From: a virus
Direction: 5' to 3' (one strand)
Virus record (IMG/VR): IMGVR_UViG_3300046007_010744
Coordinates: 1-35,906 of that record
DNA length: 35,906 bases
Below are positions 1-7,487 of the stretch, in pieces. Positions within the stretch are counted from its first letter, which is position 1, and every line of letters begins with the position of its first letter. A program made the position numbers and the translations under genes. The notes beneath the pieces are model-generated. The model was given only the letters and a program-made list of their open reading frames with translations. It ran no database searches and was not told the DNA's origin.

Positions 1-320
1 AGAACCTACTGGAGCTGGATGAAATCCTTGTTGGCGAGGATTGGGTGAATACTGCCAAGAAGGGTCAAACTCCTGTTATGACTCGCGTATGGGGCAAGCA
101 CGCTGCTTTTATTCACCAAGAGCCCGTGGTGTCTACCACCGAAGGTATTGCGACCTTTGGCTATACCGCTGAATATGGCAACCGCCGGACCTACACCACC
201 CAAATGGCGCCTGGTACCCTGGGCGTTGATGGCGGTCAATCGGTTGTTGTAGGCGAAAGCCTCCGCGAAGTTCTGACCGCTCAGGACTGCGGCTTTCTGT
301 TTTCCAACATCATTGCCTAA
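1..320 (+). CDS. Putative major capsid protein, C-terminal part (5' end outside window)
   Basis: The reading frame is open from the first bases (codons from position 3) to the TAA at 318-320, so only the last ~105 residues are present. The segment carries motifs such as WGKHAAF and FGYTAEYGNRRTYTTQ, followed by a short stretch ending in CGFLFSNIIA. This resembles, from memory, the C-terminal part of phage major capsid proteins, in which a tryptophan-containing strand and an aromatic strand precede a short hydrophobic end. Its position directly before a tiny head gene and a head-tail joining candidate fits the usual head-to-tail gene order. The TAA overlaps the next ATG by one base. Because the N-terminal fold region is missing, another virion protein cannot be excluded. 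Confidence 0.6.
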   Translation, partial: NLLELDEILVGEDWVNTAKKGQTPVMTRVWGKHAAFIHQEPVVSTTEGIATFGYTAEYGNRRTYTTQMAPGTLGVDGGQSVVVGESLREVLTAQDCGFLFSNIIA

Positions 321-481
321 TGGAATCCCCCTACAAACTGGCCACCCCCCCCCTCAGCCATGATGGGGTCCTCTATGAAGGCGACGACAAGCTGCCCGCT
401 CTCACCGAAGAGCAGGCAGCCCCACTCCTTGCTATTGGGGTGATCGAGCCCATCAAGAAAACCCTGGCACCCAAGGCCTGA
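320..481 (+). CDS. Small phage head-region protein (53 aa)
   Basis: This 53-residue gene starts at the ATG that shares a base with the capsid stop codon (TAATG) and ends TGA at 479-481. Its pattern, a DG-x-LYEGDD stretch followed by L-x-EEQA-x-LL-x-IGVIEP, is typical of the very short proteins found right after the capsid gene in many siphoviruses. In that pattern a described property (DG..Y..GD) leads into a helix and a gVIE strand. No precise function is known to me. A run of nine C at 345-353 lies inside the coding region and is a likely place for sequencing or replication slippage. Confidence 0.6.
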   Translation: MESPYKLATPPLSHDGVLYEGDDKLPALTEEQAAPLLAIGVIEPIKKTLAPKA

Positions 482-483
482 TC

Positions 484-897
484 GTGCCACTCCTCAGCGC
501 TACCGATCTACAGGGAATGTTTGAGGTGGTTGGTGGCGTCCCCATTGCGGCGGGCGCCATTTTTGGCACGGGGGTCTACAAAAAAAATCACGAAGTAGTT
601 TTTGACGAAAATAGAATCGTTCTTGAGCATTCAGTAAGAACACTTACTGATCAATTTGGACACCTTAATTACAACGACCCTTTGACCGTTTTTGACTCGA
701 ACGGTCTTAATGGTGTTTATTTTAAGGTTGAAAGATTGCCGATTTTGCTAAACGATGGGGAGGTTTGTGTAATCCCGTTAGCCAAGGTTGACGCCCCAGG
801 GCCGCTGTATGTCATCCTCGACGGCGACCCAAGCGGCACGACAAACGATCCCGCCCCCACGGATCCTCCGATCCTGATATTCAACGGTGATCCGTAA
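484..897 (+). CDS. Putative head-tail joining protein with a Pro/Asp-rich C-terminal extension
   Basis: The frame starts at GTG 484, two bases after the preceding stop, and its TAA overlaps the next ATG. The 137-residue product begins with a LSATDLQGMFE-like segment and a short G-V-P-I strand. It then has a beta-rich middle (a T-D-Q-F-G-x-L turn; G-V-Y-F-K-V strand; a D-G-E-V stretch) before V-I-P-L-A-K-V. This order is what I expect from small FII-like head-tail connectors, but similarity is too weak to be certain. The last ~30 residues are rich in Pro, Asp and Gly and look like an added tail. The central part is clearly AT-richer than the flanking genes, which suggests separate acquisition. 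Confidence 0.4.
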   Translation: MPLLSATDLQGMFEVVGGVPIAAGAIFGTGVYKKNHEVVFDENRIVLEHSVRTLTDQFGHLNYNDPLTVFDSNGLNGVYFKVERLPILLNDGEVCVIPLAKVDAPGPLYVILDGDPSGTTNDPAPTDPPILIFNGDP

Positions 898-2642
898 TGC
901 CATATCAAGAGCAAAAAGCGCTATTTCGCCAGAGAACATCAACTTTCGCTCAGGCAACAACCGAGAATCCCGTACTCCTTGAAGGTGAAAAATGGTGGGA
1001 AGTTGACGCGGCAAATCTAACGACCGGGCGCAGCAAGACCGGAAAGGATGGCCGTGTTGTTAACGAAGTGATTGTCGGCACTGCGTTTAACGATCTACCG
1101 TTTGATCCCACCGGCACGGGGGGAGGCGGCCCCGGCGACCCCACTAACCTGTCGGTCATCAACCGCACGGCCGAGGGGCTGACAATTGCCTCCTCGACCG
1201 GGGCCGACGCACCGGTGCCCTTGGCAACCGAAACCCTGGCAGGGCTCCAGGCGCCGAGCAACCGGGCCAAGGCGGAGGGGGCGGTGCAGGATGGTGACGC
1301 ACGGCTAAGCAACGCCCGCGAGTGGAGCGCCGCCACGGTTGACCAGCCCACGGCGGAGGCCGGCAGCAGCACGGCGCGGTTTGCCTACACCCCCCAGCGT
1401 GTGTTCCAGGCCATCGCTGCATGGTGGCTGGCGTCAGCAGCCAAAGCCAAGCTTGACGGGATCGCCAGCGGCGCCACGGCAAATGCCACTAATGAGCAGC
1501 TGCGGGATCGATCCACCCACATAGGGACGCAGCCGGCGTCCACAATCAGCGGCCTAGGCACTGCTTCCACTGCCAATACGGGAGATTTTGCCACCTCTGC
1601 CCAGGGGGCCCTAGCCGCGACGGCGGTGCAGCCTCCAGGGCTGGCCTCAACGCTGGCCGCCTACCTGACCACAGTCAGCGCAGCCAGCAGCTATCAGCCT
1701 CTCTCCACAAACCTGACGGCCCTGGCGGCAAACAACGCGGCCTACTACCTGGCCCGAGGCAACCACAGCGGCACGCAGGCCCTGAGCACCATCAGCGGCC
1801 TGGGAACCGGTATCGCCAATGCCCTGGCAGTGAATGCCGGCGCCGCGGGGGCCCCCGTGCTGTTCGACGGGGCAGGGGGCACTCCCTCCAGCCTGGGCCT
1901 GTTGAACGCCACTGGGCTCCCCCTGGCGACGGGGGTGTCTGGGCTTCTGTCGATCGCCAATGGCGGCACGGGAACGGCCACCCCTGGGCTGGTGGCAGGC
2001 ACACACGTGAGCATTACCGGCACCTGGCCCAACCAAACCATCAGCGTCACGGGCGGCCATGGTGGCGGCGGCAGCGGCGGCACCGTCACTAGTGTTGGGC
2101 TGAGCCTGCCGTCCCAGTTCACAGTTACCGGGTCGCCTGTGACCACGTCGGGCACCCTGACCGCCACGCTGGCGGCCCAGTCTGCAAACCTGGTATGGGC
2201 CGGTCCAACGACCGGTGCACCAGCAGCCCCAGCGTTTCGGTCCCTGGTGGCTGGCGACATTCCGACGATCCCGGCTGGCCAAGTTTCGGGCCTGGCTGCG
2301 GTGGCGACAACTGGGGCCTACGGCGACTTAATCGGGCGGCCCACGCTGGGCACCCTGGCAGCGCAAAACGGCACGTTTAGCGGCACTAGCAGCGGCACCA
2401 ACACGGGCGATCAGGACCTCTCAGGGCTGGTGGCCAGGGCCAACAACCTGAGCGACCTGGCCAACGCAACAACCGCGAGGGCCAACCTGGGCGCGGCTTC
2501 TGCTGAGGCTGCCGTCACCGCTGTCACCCACGGGTCTAACGCCAGCACGGCTCGGCCGTCAGGAGTGACAGCGGTCTACTGGATTGGGACTGTAGAGCCC
2601 GTAAATGCTGTGAACGGCGATCTCTGGATAGGTGGCATCTGA
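897..2642 (+). CDS. Tail fibre protein with Mtd/hyaluronidase-type N-terminal segment
   Basis: 581 residues. The first ~80 residues contain NPVLLEGEKWWEVD, then TGRSKTGKDG and a FNDLPF end. This is the phage tail-fibre N-terminal pattern (NPVL.EGE.w.eTD..k.KiGDG...w..LPy) that attaches fibres to the tail. The middle is a low-complexity Ala/Gly/Thr/Ser rod with heptad-like repeats. From about residue 355 it shows NGGTGT, and near 395 VTSVGLSLPS with a following GSPVTTSGTLT, a motif string common in trimeric phage fibres. The C-terminal ~30 residues (TAVYWIGTVEPVNAVNGDLWIGGI) form a small end domain. It starts inside the stop of the preceding gene and its TGA shares a base with the next ATG, so it is co-translated with the second fibre gene. 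Its unusually early position, before the tail tube genes, is notable. Confidence 0.8.
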   Translation: MPYQEQKALFRQRTSTFAQATTENPVLLEGEKWWEVDAANLTTGRSKTGKDGRVVNEVIVGTAFNDLPFDPTGTGGGGPGDPTNLSVINRTAEGLTIASSTGADAPVPLATETLAGLQAPSNRAKAEGAVQDGDARLSNAREWSAATVDQPTAEAGSSTARFAYTPQRVFQAIAAWWLASAAKAKLDGIASGATANATNEQLRDRSTHIGTQPASTISGLGTASTANTGDFATSAQGALAATAVQPPGLASTLAAYLTTVSAASSYQPLSTNLTALAANNAAYYLARGNHSGTQALSTISGLGTGIANALAVNAGAAGAPVLFDGAGGTPSSLGLLNATGLPLATGVSGLLSIANGGTGTATPGLVAGTHVSITGTWPNQTISVTGGHGGGGSGGTVTSVGLSLPSQFTVTGSPVTTSGTLTATLAAQSANLVWAGPTTGAPAAPAFRSLVAGDIPTIPAGQVSGLAAVATTGAYGDLIGRPTLGTLAAQNGTFSGTSSGTNTGDQDLSGLVARANNLSDLANATTARANLGAASAEAAVTAVTHGSNASTARPSGVTAVYWIGTVEPVNAVNGDLWIGGI

Positions 2643-4030
2643 TGGGGTTAAAGGTAAAGGAAGCCGGCGTTTTCGTTGATGTTGGCGGTGGTGGCACCAC
2701 CACTCAGCTGGTAGATGAATGGATCAGGAACCCTGCATGGCCAGCGATCCCAACAGTTCTGGCCAGCGAGCAGCGGATAGTAGGGCTCTATGCCGTCTGG
2801 CCCGGCGATGGCGTAGGGAATGGCGCTAACTTTTTTGCCTTCAACGGCCAAGGTGCGTACACTATAAACTTTGGCGATGGGACGACAACAAATTTCGCAA
2901 GCAATACCCAAGCAAATTATGAATTTAACTTCAACAATACAGCACTAACCGGCACAAACAAGCCCGTAACTTTCACGGCATCAACCAACACGGTAAATCT
3001 AACGGCCCACGGATTCACCGCTGGCACGGTAGTCCCATTTTTCAACATTGTTACGACAACTGGATTGATTGAAGGCCGTCGCTATTATGTTGTCAATCCT
3101 ACGGCAAATGCGTTCCAGGTTGCCGCCACCCTTGGCGGTGCCCCTGTAACGCTGACCGGCGACGGCAGCGCTACGTTGCTACCCTACAAGGTGGCAATTG
3201 TAACAATTACTCCTCAAGCTGGGCAGAATTTAACTGTCATAAATTTGCAGGCAAAACACAACCAAACAGGGCTGCAAGCTTATACAACCGGATGGCTTGA
3301 TTTAGCCATTTCTGTTCCGAATGTAACCGGTACAGGTTTTACGCTAAGTGGCACCGCTGTTTCGCATCGACTGTTAGAGCGCGTTAACCCAATCGCGTGC
3401 GGCAATCTGACAACTATGGCTAACATGTTCAGGGGGATGCCTTCGCTCCGGGTTCTAACTCGATATCCGTGCCCTATTACTACGGTTACAACCATGGCCA
3501 ATATGCACGACGGCTCTGGGCTGAGAACTTTTCCAGAATATGAAGGCACTGCCGCAGTATTAAATAATACTGCTTTTCAATTTAGCAGTTGTTTTAATGC
3601 CGACAGTTTTCCAAGGCTTCCAGGTCCGGCGCCAAATTTAACAACTATAAATAATATGTATACTTCAACCAATGCGAGGAGAATACCCGAGTTTCCGGGG
3701 TCTGCGGCAACGGTAACAAATATGGCGGCCTTAGTTTTGGCATGTCCAAACTTGCAGGAGCTGCCGCCAATTAACATGGCCGCAGTGACTAGCACTGCAA
3801 ACGGTAATATCACAGGAGGATCAACACCATCTCTTAAGCGACTGCGTATTTCAGGTATGCGGTTTTCGATTACCGTAGCAAATTGTCAACTATCGGCGGC
3901 GGCAACAAATGAAATTTTCGATGGATTACCTACAGTGGCAACCTCCCAAACAATTACCGTTTCTGGCAATCCTAACCAAGGCTTTAATGCTAGCATTGCT
4001 AATGCTAAAAATTGGGTAGTGGCAGCATGA
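2642..4030 (+). CDS. Fibre or receptor-binding protein with BspA-like (DUF285-type) repeats
   Basis: 462 residues, start coupled to the fibre gene by TGATG. Residues ~60-95 carry a NFGDGTTTNFAS segment of the kind that opens PKD-like or surface-protein repeats. Residues ~109-180 form the small phage domain with AHGFTAGTVV and GRRYYVVNPTANAFQVAAT. From ~250 to 440 there are repeats of the form TTMANMF-x-GMPSLRVL, TTMANMHDGSGLRTFPE, TTINNMYTSTNARRIPE and VTNMAALVLACPNLQELP. This N-M-F/Y..-c-.-L--hP signature is that of the BspA-like leucine-rich repeats (DUF285) found on bacterial surface proteins and some phage fibres. It is inferred to be displayed on the tail tip and to bind the host. The gene is visibly AT-richer than its upstream partner. 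Confidence 0.7.
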   Translation: MGLKVKEAGVFVDVGGGGTTTQLVDEWIRNPAWPAIPTVLASEQRIVGLYAVWPGDGVGNGANFFAFNGQGAYTINFGDGTTTNFASNTQANYEFNFNNTALTGTNKPVTFTASTNTVNLTAHGFTAGTVVPFFNIVTTTGLIEGRRYYVVNPTANAFQVAATLGGAPVTLTGDGSATLLPYKVAIVTITPQAGQNLTVINLQAKHNQTGLQAYTTGWLDLAISVPNVTGTGFTLSGTAVSHRLLERVNPIACGNLTTMANMFRGMPSLRVLTRYPCPITTVTTMANMHDGSGLRTFPEYEGTAAVLNNTAFQFSSCFNADSFPRLPGPAPNLTTINNMYTSTNARRIPEFPGSAATVTNMAALVLACPNLQELPPINMAAVTSTANGNITGGSTPSLKRLRISGMRFSITVANCQLSAAATNEIFDGLPTVATSQTITVSGNPNQGFNASIANAKNWVVAA

Positions 4031-4542
4031 TCAACACAGCAGGATTCTACCGGTTCCTGAATGGCGAGCTGCGTTGCGCTCCGACGGCGGTGTACCCGCC
4101 AAACGCAGAACCGTTGCTCGCAGCCGAGAAGGATTCATACGTCTACCCCTATCATGACTGGAGCTGGTTCGACAGCATCACAGCAGCCGAGGCGTATTAC
4201 CAAATCAACGGCGCAACCAATACCGATTGGCCAGGATTCCGGCGCGCAATTCTGAACGAAAACGGGTACGTAGCAGCAATGGCGTTAGCCCTGGATTCTG
4301 AAAATGATTCCGCTCGGCTTGCGGTGGCGTTTTCCCACTCCTGGTTAGATCATTTCCAGGATAAAGGAGATTTTGCCGAATATTTGCAAGGCCTTTTATT
4401 GATTGTTTCGGTACAGCCTGAGCAAAACAAAGCGCCTTTGGTTCAGGAATTTTTAGCCTTGGCTGCGCGGTGCAATTTACCAGAGGCTTTCATAACTGCT
4501 CTCAATCAGGCTACAATCGCCATGACTCCACCCAGCGCCTAA
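4027..4542 (+). CDS. Hypothetical protein after the fibre genes (fibre-associated?)
   Basis: I chose ATG 4027, which overlaps the preceding stop as ATGA, over an upstream TTG at 4012. The 171-residue product is soluble-looking. It has an aromatic N-terminal half (FYRFLNGEL, YVYPYHDWSWFDS) and a helical C-terminal half rich in Leu and Ala. I do not recognise a family. The aromatic YxYPYxDWSWFDS segment and the position right behind two fibre genes would suit a fibre-assembly partner or a small fibre tip protein, but this is inference only. Confidence 0.55.
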   Translation: MINTAGFYRFLNGELRCAPTAVYPPNAEPLLAAEKDSYVYPYHDWSWFDSITAAEAYYQINGATNTDWPGFRRAILNENGYVAAMALALDSENDSARLAVAFSHSWLDHFQDKGDFAEYLQGLLLIVSVQPEQNKAPLVQEFLALAARCNLPEAFITALNQATIAMTPPSA

Positions 4543-4544
4543 CT

Positions 4545-4667
4545 ATGGACTTATGGGATGTTGTCGCCATGACAGCGCTGCACCTGGTCTTGTTTCTGCC
4601 GGCGTGGGGGTTTTTGACTGCAGTTCCATCGGTGAGGAGATGGATGGCCGAGAGGCTGAAACCGTGA
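4545..4667 (+). CDS. Very small membrane protein, holin-like candidate
   Basis: A 40-residue ORF starts at ATG 4545, two bases after the previous stop. It has one hydrophobic stretch (VVAMTALHLVLFLPAWGFLTAV) of about 22 residues followed by a basic amphipathic tail (RRWMAERLKP). Its TGA overlaps the GTG start of the following coiled-coil membrane protein as GTGA. Size, one transmembrane segment, positive C-terminus and pairing with a second membrane protein fit a small holin or holin accessory protein. No sequence family is recognised. Confidence 0.45.
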   Translation: MDLWDVVAMTALHLVLFLPAWGFLTAVPSVRRWMAERLKP

Positions 4668-5158
4668 GCGAAGAACACTCTGGTCCTGACGGGTATATTT
4701 CGGCAAGCGCGATTAGCGGCTTGCTTGATATGCTGAATCGCGCTTGTGGTGAATTTACCCAGGTCAAAGAAGAACTTAAAGGAGTTACGTCTATACAATA
4801 CGATCTTAAAAGCGTGCGAGAAAGCCAAGGGCGCACGGAATCCGCAATATCAGAAATTAAAAAAGAACATGCAGACTCAAGAAAGGAACACGCTGAAGGA
4901 TTAAGGGGGCATGACCTAGAGATTCTTTCGCTTCAGAAAGATGTAGGCGCTTGTCAACAGAGTAACAAGGACTTGTTAACCGCCGTTCAGGGTTTACAGG
5001 ATAACATGAGCGGCATATTTATCAAAATGGCTTTTTGTAGTGGCGGGGCGTTGCTGGCTGGCTGGCTGATAATGCAGGCGATAGCCATTTGGGATAAAAT
5101 GCCTCATCCAAAAACCACCAACCTGCCATCTATGACCACGCCGAGGGAACAGGGATGA
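4664..5158 (+). CDS. Coiled-coil membrane protein, XhlA-like holin candidate
   Basis: Start GTG 4664 overlaps the previous stop (GTGA) and has a GAGAGG-like ribosome site about 8 bases upstream; ATG 4640 in the same frame is the alternative. The ~164-residue product has an acidic start, then a long charged helix (residues ~20-115, with EVKEEL, SEIKKEHADSRKEH and LSLQKDV) predicted to be a coiled coil. One transmembrane helix follows (AFCSGGALLAGWLIMQAIAIW) and then a short tail. This arrangement, coiled coil then C-terminal membrane anchor, is that of XhlA-type haemolysin/holin proteins. The neighbours (40-aa membrane protein before, N-terminally hydrophobic protein after) suggest a lysis group. 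No endolysin is visible next to it, so the role stays tentative. Confidence 0.5.
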   Translation: MSEEHSGPDGYISASAISGLLDMLNRACGEFTQVKEELKGVTSIQYDLKSVRESQGRTESAISEIKKEHADSRKEHAEGLRGHDLEILSLQKDVGACQQSNKDLLTAVQGLQDNMSGIFIKMAFCSGGALLAGWLIMQAIAIWDKMPHPKTTNLPSMTTPREQG

Positions 5159-5379
5159 ACTGGTTTACCGCCCTGCTGATTGTCGGCTACATCGGAGTTT
5201 GTGAGGCCAGGGTGCCGAGCCCATTCCAGGCCTGCGAGAGCCGCTGGAACTGGGCCCTAGGTGTGCTGGTGCCGAGCCCTATCCAAGGCGCCATCCCTGC
5301 AGTTGGCAACCTGCTGCGCGGCCGGCGGCGACACGATGAGCCCACCGAACCACAACAGGACCGCAGCCTCAACCCATGA
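5155..5379 (+). CDS. Small protein with N-terminal hydrophobic segment, possible lysis accessory
   Basis: 74 residues; its ATG overlaps the previous stop (ATGA). The first ~16 residues (MNWFTALLIVGYIGVC) are hydrophobic and end at a Cys, like a signal anchor or lipoprotein signal, although no full lipobox is present. Two related segments follow, RVPSPFQAC and LVPSPIQGA, each coded by a near-repeat of GGTGCCGAGCCC. The C-terminus is basic then acidic and Pro-rich. Position beside two other membrane proteins suggests spanin-like or holin-accessory work, but nothing in the sequence proves it. Confidence 0.45.
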   Translation: MNWFTALLIVGYIGVCEARVPSPFQACESRWNWALGVLVPSPIQGAIPAVGNLLRGRRRHDEPTEPQQDRSLNP

Positions 5380-5855
5380 CCCTCCCCATCGACGCCCAGA
5401 TCATGGATGCCCTGGCCGATCTGCTGCAGGGCGCAGCAGCCACCGAGGACCGGAGCGATATTCCTGGGGTTGGGCTGTTGATGCTTGACCCCAGCCGAGT
5501 AGCGACCGAGAACGATGGCGTGGTGGTTCGACTGGAGCAGGGCGACACAGGTGAAGGTATTGCCAGGGACCAGGTTGCGGATACCTGCCGGGTGCAGACA
5601 ACGCTGCCAATCATGGTCACGATCTACATGCCCAGGAAGCCAGGCGATCCGCCCAACTGGCGGTTGCTAGGCCCGTTCTATGCCGAGGTGCATCGGCGGA
5701 TCATGGCCACCCCTCGCACGCTGGGGGGCCTGTGCCAGGGCATCCAGTCAAGTGGACGGCAGTTTCCGGAGCCTGACTCACAAGCGTGTTGGCTGCGGTT
5801 GCTTTATGCTGTCACTTACAAGACTGCAGATTCTGACGTGACTGTGAACCGATGA
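5376..5855 (+). CDS. Tail terminator / tail completion protein
   Basis: 159 residues, coupled to the previous gene by ATGA. It begins with an amphipathic helix (IDAQIMDALADLLQG) and a P-x-x-x-V-like stretch. A central strand (VQTTLPIMVTIYMPR) follows, then a second helix (YAEVHRRIMATPRTLGGLCQGIQSS) and an end strand LLYAVTYKTADSDVTVN. Helix - strand - helix with tLgGl..gi - Y.v.Y.T..gd is the layout of gpU/HK97-type tail terminator proteins, which cap the tail tube and join it to the head. Position just upstream of the major tail protein is the expected one. Confidence 0.7.
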   Translation: MTLPIDAQIMDALADLLQGAAATEDRSDIPGVGLLMLDPSRVATENDGVVVRLEQGDTGEGIARDQVADTCRVQTTLPIMVTIYMPRKPGDPPNWRLLGPFYAEVHRRIMATPRTLGGLCQGIQSSGRQFPEPDSQACWLRLLYAVTYKTADSDVTVNR

Positions 5856-6097
5856 CTGAGCCTGAAGTGCCGCTCCCTGGTGGCCCTGGTGAATTTGTCC
5901 GCGATCCAGGCGAAACCGAATGGCGCCGCGACCCGGCGGCGATCACACGCGACGACCCTAAGGCTGAGCCCGTAGAGCCCCAGGCCGCAGAGCCCGAGGC
6001 CCCTGCTTCAGCTTTGCCCACCACCAACCCCGAGACCGATGGCATTTCGAGATCAGATCTTCACAATCAAGGCCGAAGCAACAAGCGGAACCCTTGA
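5852..6097 (+). CDS. Small Pro/Glu-rich disordered protein between tail terminator and tube genes
   Basis: 81 residues starting in the stop of the tail terminator gene (ATGA) and running 59 bases into the major tail gene. The product is rich in Pro, Glu, Ala and Arg (FVRDPGETEWRRDP, then repeats of PxAEPExPA) and has no predicted fold. Small disordered proteins are often found at this place in siphovirus genomes. The long overlap means that either this ORF really ends inside the tube gene, or it is a coupling leader for it. No function can be named. Confidence 0.5.
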   Translation: MTEPEVPLPGGPGEFVRDPGETEWRRDPAAITRDDPKAEPVEPQAAEPEAPASALPTTNPETDGISRSDLHNQGRSNKRNP

Positions 6098-6995
6098 AAC
6101 CCTTGCCGCTGCGGATGCTATTCGCTGCGGCAAGTTTACGCCCAAGGTTCAAGATTTTACAGCGATTGAGCGGACGCAGTTAGGCGTCAGGCCTGGCACG
6201 CCTCAAGCGTCTCGGATGACCGACAAAAAGACGACCTTCACCGTTCCGTTTGAATGGGCAGGCAGCGGCACCCCAGGCACCCCCAGTGGGATCAACAAGA
6301 TCTGCTTAGCCGCTGGCCTAAATTCTGCGGTGGTGACGAGCACCAGTATCACCCGAGCCCCCGCGTGGCCGTTCCCGTCTACCACCTATTCGGTCGGCAC
6401 TTCTGTTGATGGGGTCAGGTATGCAGGAGCTGGCGCACTGGTTAGCAAGCTGACGGTTGAGTCCAAGGCCAGTCAGCCGCTGATGGGCATGGCAGATTTT
6501 GTGGCCCTCTATCGGACCCCTCTCACGCAAGCAAACCCAGCCGTAACAAGCTGGCCTCCTCAGGTCGATTCGGTGGTGTTTGATTCATCTTCAACAACCC
6601 CTGGATCTTGCACCCTGACCCCTGCGGGCGGTTCCGCTGTAGGGCTGTGCTTTGAAGAATACACTTATACGAAAGAGAATATCTACTCTTTAATTAGCAA
6701 CGCTGGTTGCTTGCCTTATTTTGCCGTTACTGACTACAAAATAAGTGGTACGGCCAAGGTTGCTCGCCCTGCAATTGCGACGCTTGATCTGTTTGGGATT
6801 GCCGAAAGCTCAACCCTGTGCGCAATGGCGCTGCCTATTGGCACCATTGCCGGCAACATCATGACCTTCAATCACCCACGGATTCAGCTCATTTGCGATC
6901 TGGAGGACAACAAGGACCTTCCTTATATCAGCTTTTCCTGGGTGGCCAGGAGCGGCGACAATGCCAACCAAGAACCTTTTATTGTTGAGACTTGA
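6039..6995 (+). CDS. Major tail (tube) protein
   Basis: 318 residues. The N-terminal stretch with AEATSGTLETLAAADAI and then VPFEWAGSGTPGTPSGINKICLAAGL matches the start of large phage tail-tube proteins, in which the protein opens with K.E...G.......a.aI and has a G..G.P....LL.A.G motif. The rest is beta-rich and Ser/Thr-rich, ending in a strand-turn-strand (YISFSWVARSGDNANQEPF). It is followed after 42 bases by the tail chaperone genes and the tape measure gene, the standard order. The product would polymerise around the tape measure protein to form the tail tube. Confidence 0.75.
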   Translation: MAFRDQIFTIKAEATSGTLETLAAADAIRCGKFTPKVQDFTAIERTQLGVRPGTPQASRMTDKKTTFTVPFEWAGSGTPGTPSGINKICLAAGLNSAVVTSTSITRAPAWPFPSTTYSVGTSVDGVRYAGAGALVSKLTVESKASQPLMGMADFVALYRTPLTQANPAVTSWPPQVDSVVFDSSSTTPGSCTLTPAGGSAVGLCFEEYTYTKENIYSLISNAGCLPYFAVTDYKISGTAKVARPAIATLDLFGIAESSTLCAMALPIGTIAGNIMTFNHPRIQLICDLEDNKDLPYISFSWVARSGDNANQEPFIVET

Positions 6996-7037
6996 TCACC
7001 TAAGCTGTCAATCCTAACCTTTTGCAATCATCTTCCC

Positions 7038-7487
7038 ATGGCTTTTGATTTTTACGAAGTAGGCGACATTTTCAAAGCGGAAGTAAAGCATAACGTCACA
7101 CTGGAAGATGGAACGCGACGGGACATAACGTTTACCGCGTTTTTTGAAAGGATGGAGCAGACGGAAATTCAAGAGCTAAACGAAGCAATCAGGCACTATC
7201 GGGCTGTACTCCTGGCAATTGAAGACGGCAGGGAGCCCCCTAGCGCGGCCAAGGGCGTGCAATCAGTTGACTATGTTTATATTGCTAATCGCGTGTTGCA
7301 GGGGTGGGGCGATGACATGCTTTACGACGGGGAGCCGTGGAAGTTTGACGAAGATTCAAAGAGAAAGGTGGTTCAATTCCCAGGGATGGCGCAGGCGATT
7401 GCTGATGCTTGGACAGAATCAACCGCACCTGAAACCGGAAAAAAGCCAACCTCAGGGAGATCGCGGGGGAATGGCATCGTCAAATGA
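7038..7487 (+). CDS. Tail assembly chaperone, upstream (G-like) product
   Basis: 149 residues. It begins MAFDFYEVGDIFKAEV and contains a small beta domain (VTLEDGTRRDITFTAFFERM) with helices after it, as in G-type tail assembly chaperones of siphoviruses. Its position between tube and tape measure genes is diagnostic. Near its end lies A_AAA_AAG at 7439-7445 in the zero frame (codons AAA, AAG), the canonical -1 slippery heptamer. A -1 shift there joins it to the next ORF, giving a ~271-residue G-GT type protein. The non-shifted product continues 13 more codons and stops at 7485-7487. The chaperones are expected to coat the tape measure protein during tail assembly and not be in the virion. 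Confidence 0.75.
   Translation: MAFDFYEVGDIFKAEVKHNVTLEDGTRRDITFTAFFERMEQTEIQELNEAIRHYRAVLLAIEDGREPPSAAKGVQSVDYVYIANRVLQGWGDDMLYDGEPWKFDEDSKRKVVQFPGMAQAIADAWTESTAPETGKKPTSGRSRGNGIVK
7439..7445 (+). promoter_or_regulatory. Probable programmed -1 ribosomal frameshift site (A_AAA_AAG)
   Basis: Six A and a G at 7439-7445 sit exactly in phase: zero-frame codons are AAA (7440) and AAG (7443). The -1 frame is open from 7433 through the end of the downstream chaperone ORF at 7852. After slippage the frame reads A-N-L-R-E-I-A-G-E-W-H-R-Q-M-T-Q and continues into that protein, which looks natural. Tail assembly chaperones of lambda-like and HK97-like phages are well known to use such a shift. No clear downstream stem-loop was identified by eye. 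Confidence 0.75.

Noticed and set aside
1647-2282. 211-aa leftward frame opposite the first fibre gene
   Set aside because: Shadow of the GC-rich repetitive fibre gene; Gly/Arg/Gln-rich with no domain.
897-4030. Diversity-generating retroelement at the fibre genes
   Set aside because: No reverse transcriptase and no template/variable repeat pair were seen.
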